A model generated the notes under the pieces. The model did no database searches and had not been told where the DNA came from. It was given only the letters and a program-made list of their open reading frames with translations. Of a stretch of DNA of 41,435 bases, positions 41,122-41,435 are shown one piece after another; within the stretch, counting starts at the first letter, position 1; each line of letters begins with the position of its first letter. A program made the translations under genes and the position numbers. Source of the DNA: JAADDG01 sp964450755 (lineage in GTDB: Bacteria > Campylobacterota > Campylobacteria > Campylobacterales > JAADDG01); assembly GCA_964450755.1 (NCBI GenBank), contig CAYVDJ010000030.1:1-41435 (forward strand), written 5' to 3'.

Positions 41122-41435
41122 TATTGAGCCTTTTTCGCAAATGGAAAACCAACAAGTTCAAGCTGTCTTAAAGCTAACTTATCATTTCCACAATTAGTTA
41201 CTACATTTATGTTCATACCATGTATTTTAATGATATCATCATAATTTACTTCTGGAAACATTAACTGCTCTTGAAGACCAAAGCTATAATTTCCCATTCC
41301 ATCAAAACCACCTCTAGCAAAACCTCTAAAGTCTTTAATTCTAGGACTTGCGATTGATATAAATTTTTCTAAGAAGTTAAACATCTTTTTACCTCTTAGC
41401 GTAACTTTAACACCAACATTCATACCCTCTCTAAT
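41121..41435 (-). CDS. rplE: 50S ribosomal protein L5, C-terminal part
   Basis: The frame is open to the window edge and continues upstream outside it. About 104 residues of a protein usually near 180 are present. IREG followed by MNVGVKVTLRGKKMFNFLEK, PRIKDFRGFARGGFDGMGNY and the C-terminal ELVGFPFAK are typical of L5. The internal methionine is not the true start. Confidence 0.96.
   Translation of the reverse strand: MREGMNVGVKVTLRGKKMFNFLEKFISIASPRIKDFRGFARGGFDGMGNYSFGLQEQLMFPEVNYDDIIKIHGMNINVVTNCGNDKLALRQLELVGFPFAKKAQ

Noticed and set aside
1..41435. tRNA or rRNA genes
   Set aside because: No cloverleaf or rRNA segment was recognised in any intergenic gap, all of which apart from 1-433 are shorter than about 215 bases.

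Overview
The window is AT-rich bacterial DNA that reads as a member of the Campylobacterota (Epsilonproteobacteria). Four things point there: a nifS-nifU pair as the housekeeping Fe-S machinery, an nfu/TPR/murE block of the kind I know from Helicobacter, an spc operon with no rpmD or adk, and small CXXCH cytochromes beside heme-less cytochrome-like proteins. The genus cannot be fixed by eye. Vent or sediment chemolithotrophs of the Sulfurovum, Nitratiruptor or Nautiliales kind are plausible (inference).

Layout. (1) 1-433 holds no gene but carries a 270-bp element: 32-bp near-perfect terminal inverted repeats around two imperfect hairpins, ending 24 bp before nifS. (2) 434-4250, plus strand: nifS, nifU and a ClC-type chloride transport protein. 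(3) 4330-9365, plus strand: a tight five-gene operon with both subunits of coenzyme B12-dependent glutamate mutase (glmS, glmE), a MutL-like reactivase, an AMP-forming ligase with a degenerate P-loop, and a small secreted phospholipase D-type nuclease. This is the most unusual metabolic unit here. (4) 9366-12408, minus strand: a two-component system whose kinase gene overlaps a one-heme cytochrome with a single histidine and no internal methionine, then a heme-less cytochrome-like protein and cytochrome c553. Downstream of c553 is a candidate 3'-derived small RNA with its own terminator. (5) 12457-26598, minus strand: a Wzx/Wzy-type surface or exopolysaccharide locus (wzc, wza, a heparinase II/III-like protein, a CapK-like ligase, three glycosyltransferases, Wzy, Wzx, GalE and a second SDR enzyme). 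No initiating glycosyl-1-phosphate transferase is present. (6) 26740-27000, plus strand: a ComEA-like DNA-uptake protein. (7) 27063-33180, minus strand: housekeeping genes tkt, ispA, ybaB, panD, a thioredoxin-like [2Fe-2S] ferredoxin, murE, a TPR-like protein and nfu. (8) 33325 to the end, minus strand: the spc/alpha ribosomal block from rplQ back to a truncated rplE, including the 37-codon rpmJ.

How the parts work together. nifS/nifU and nfu supply Fe-S clusters. The glutamate mutase operon would interconvert glutamate and 3-methylaspartate, and the adjacent ligase would activate an unknown carboxylate. The two-component/cytochrome cluster looks like a periplasmic heme- or redox-linked sensing unit. 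The polysaccharide locus encodes a nearly complete Wzy-dependent export route. Assignments rest on motifs and synteny read by eye; no database search was run.
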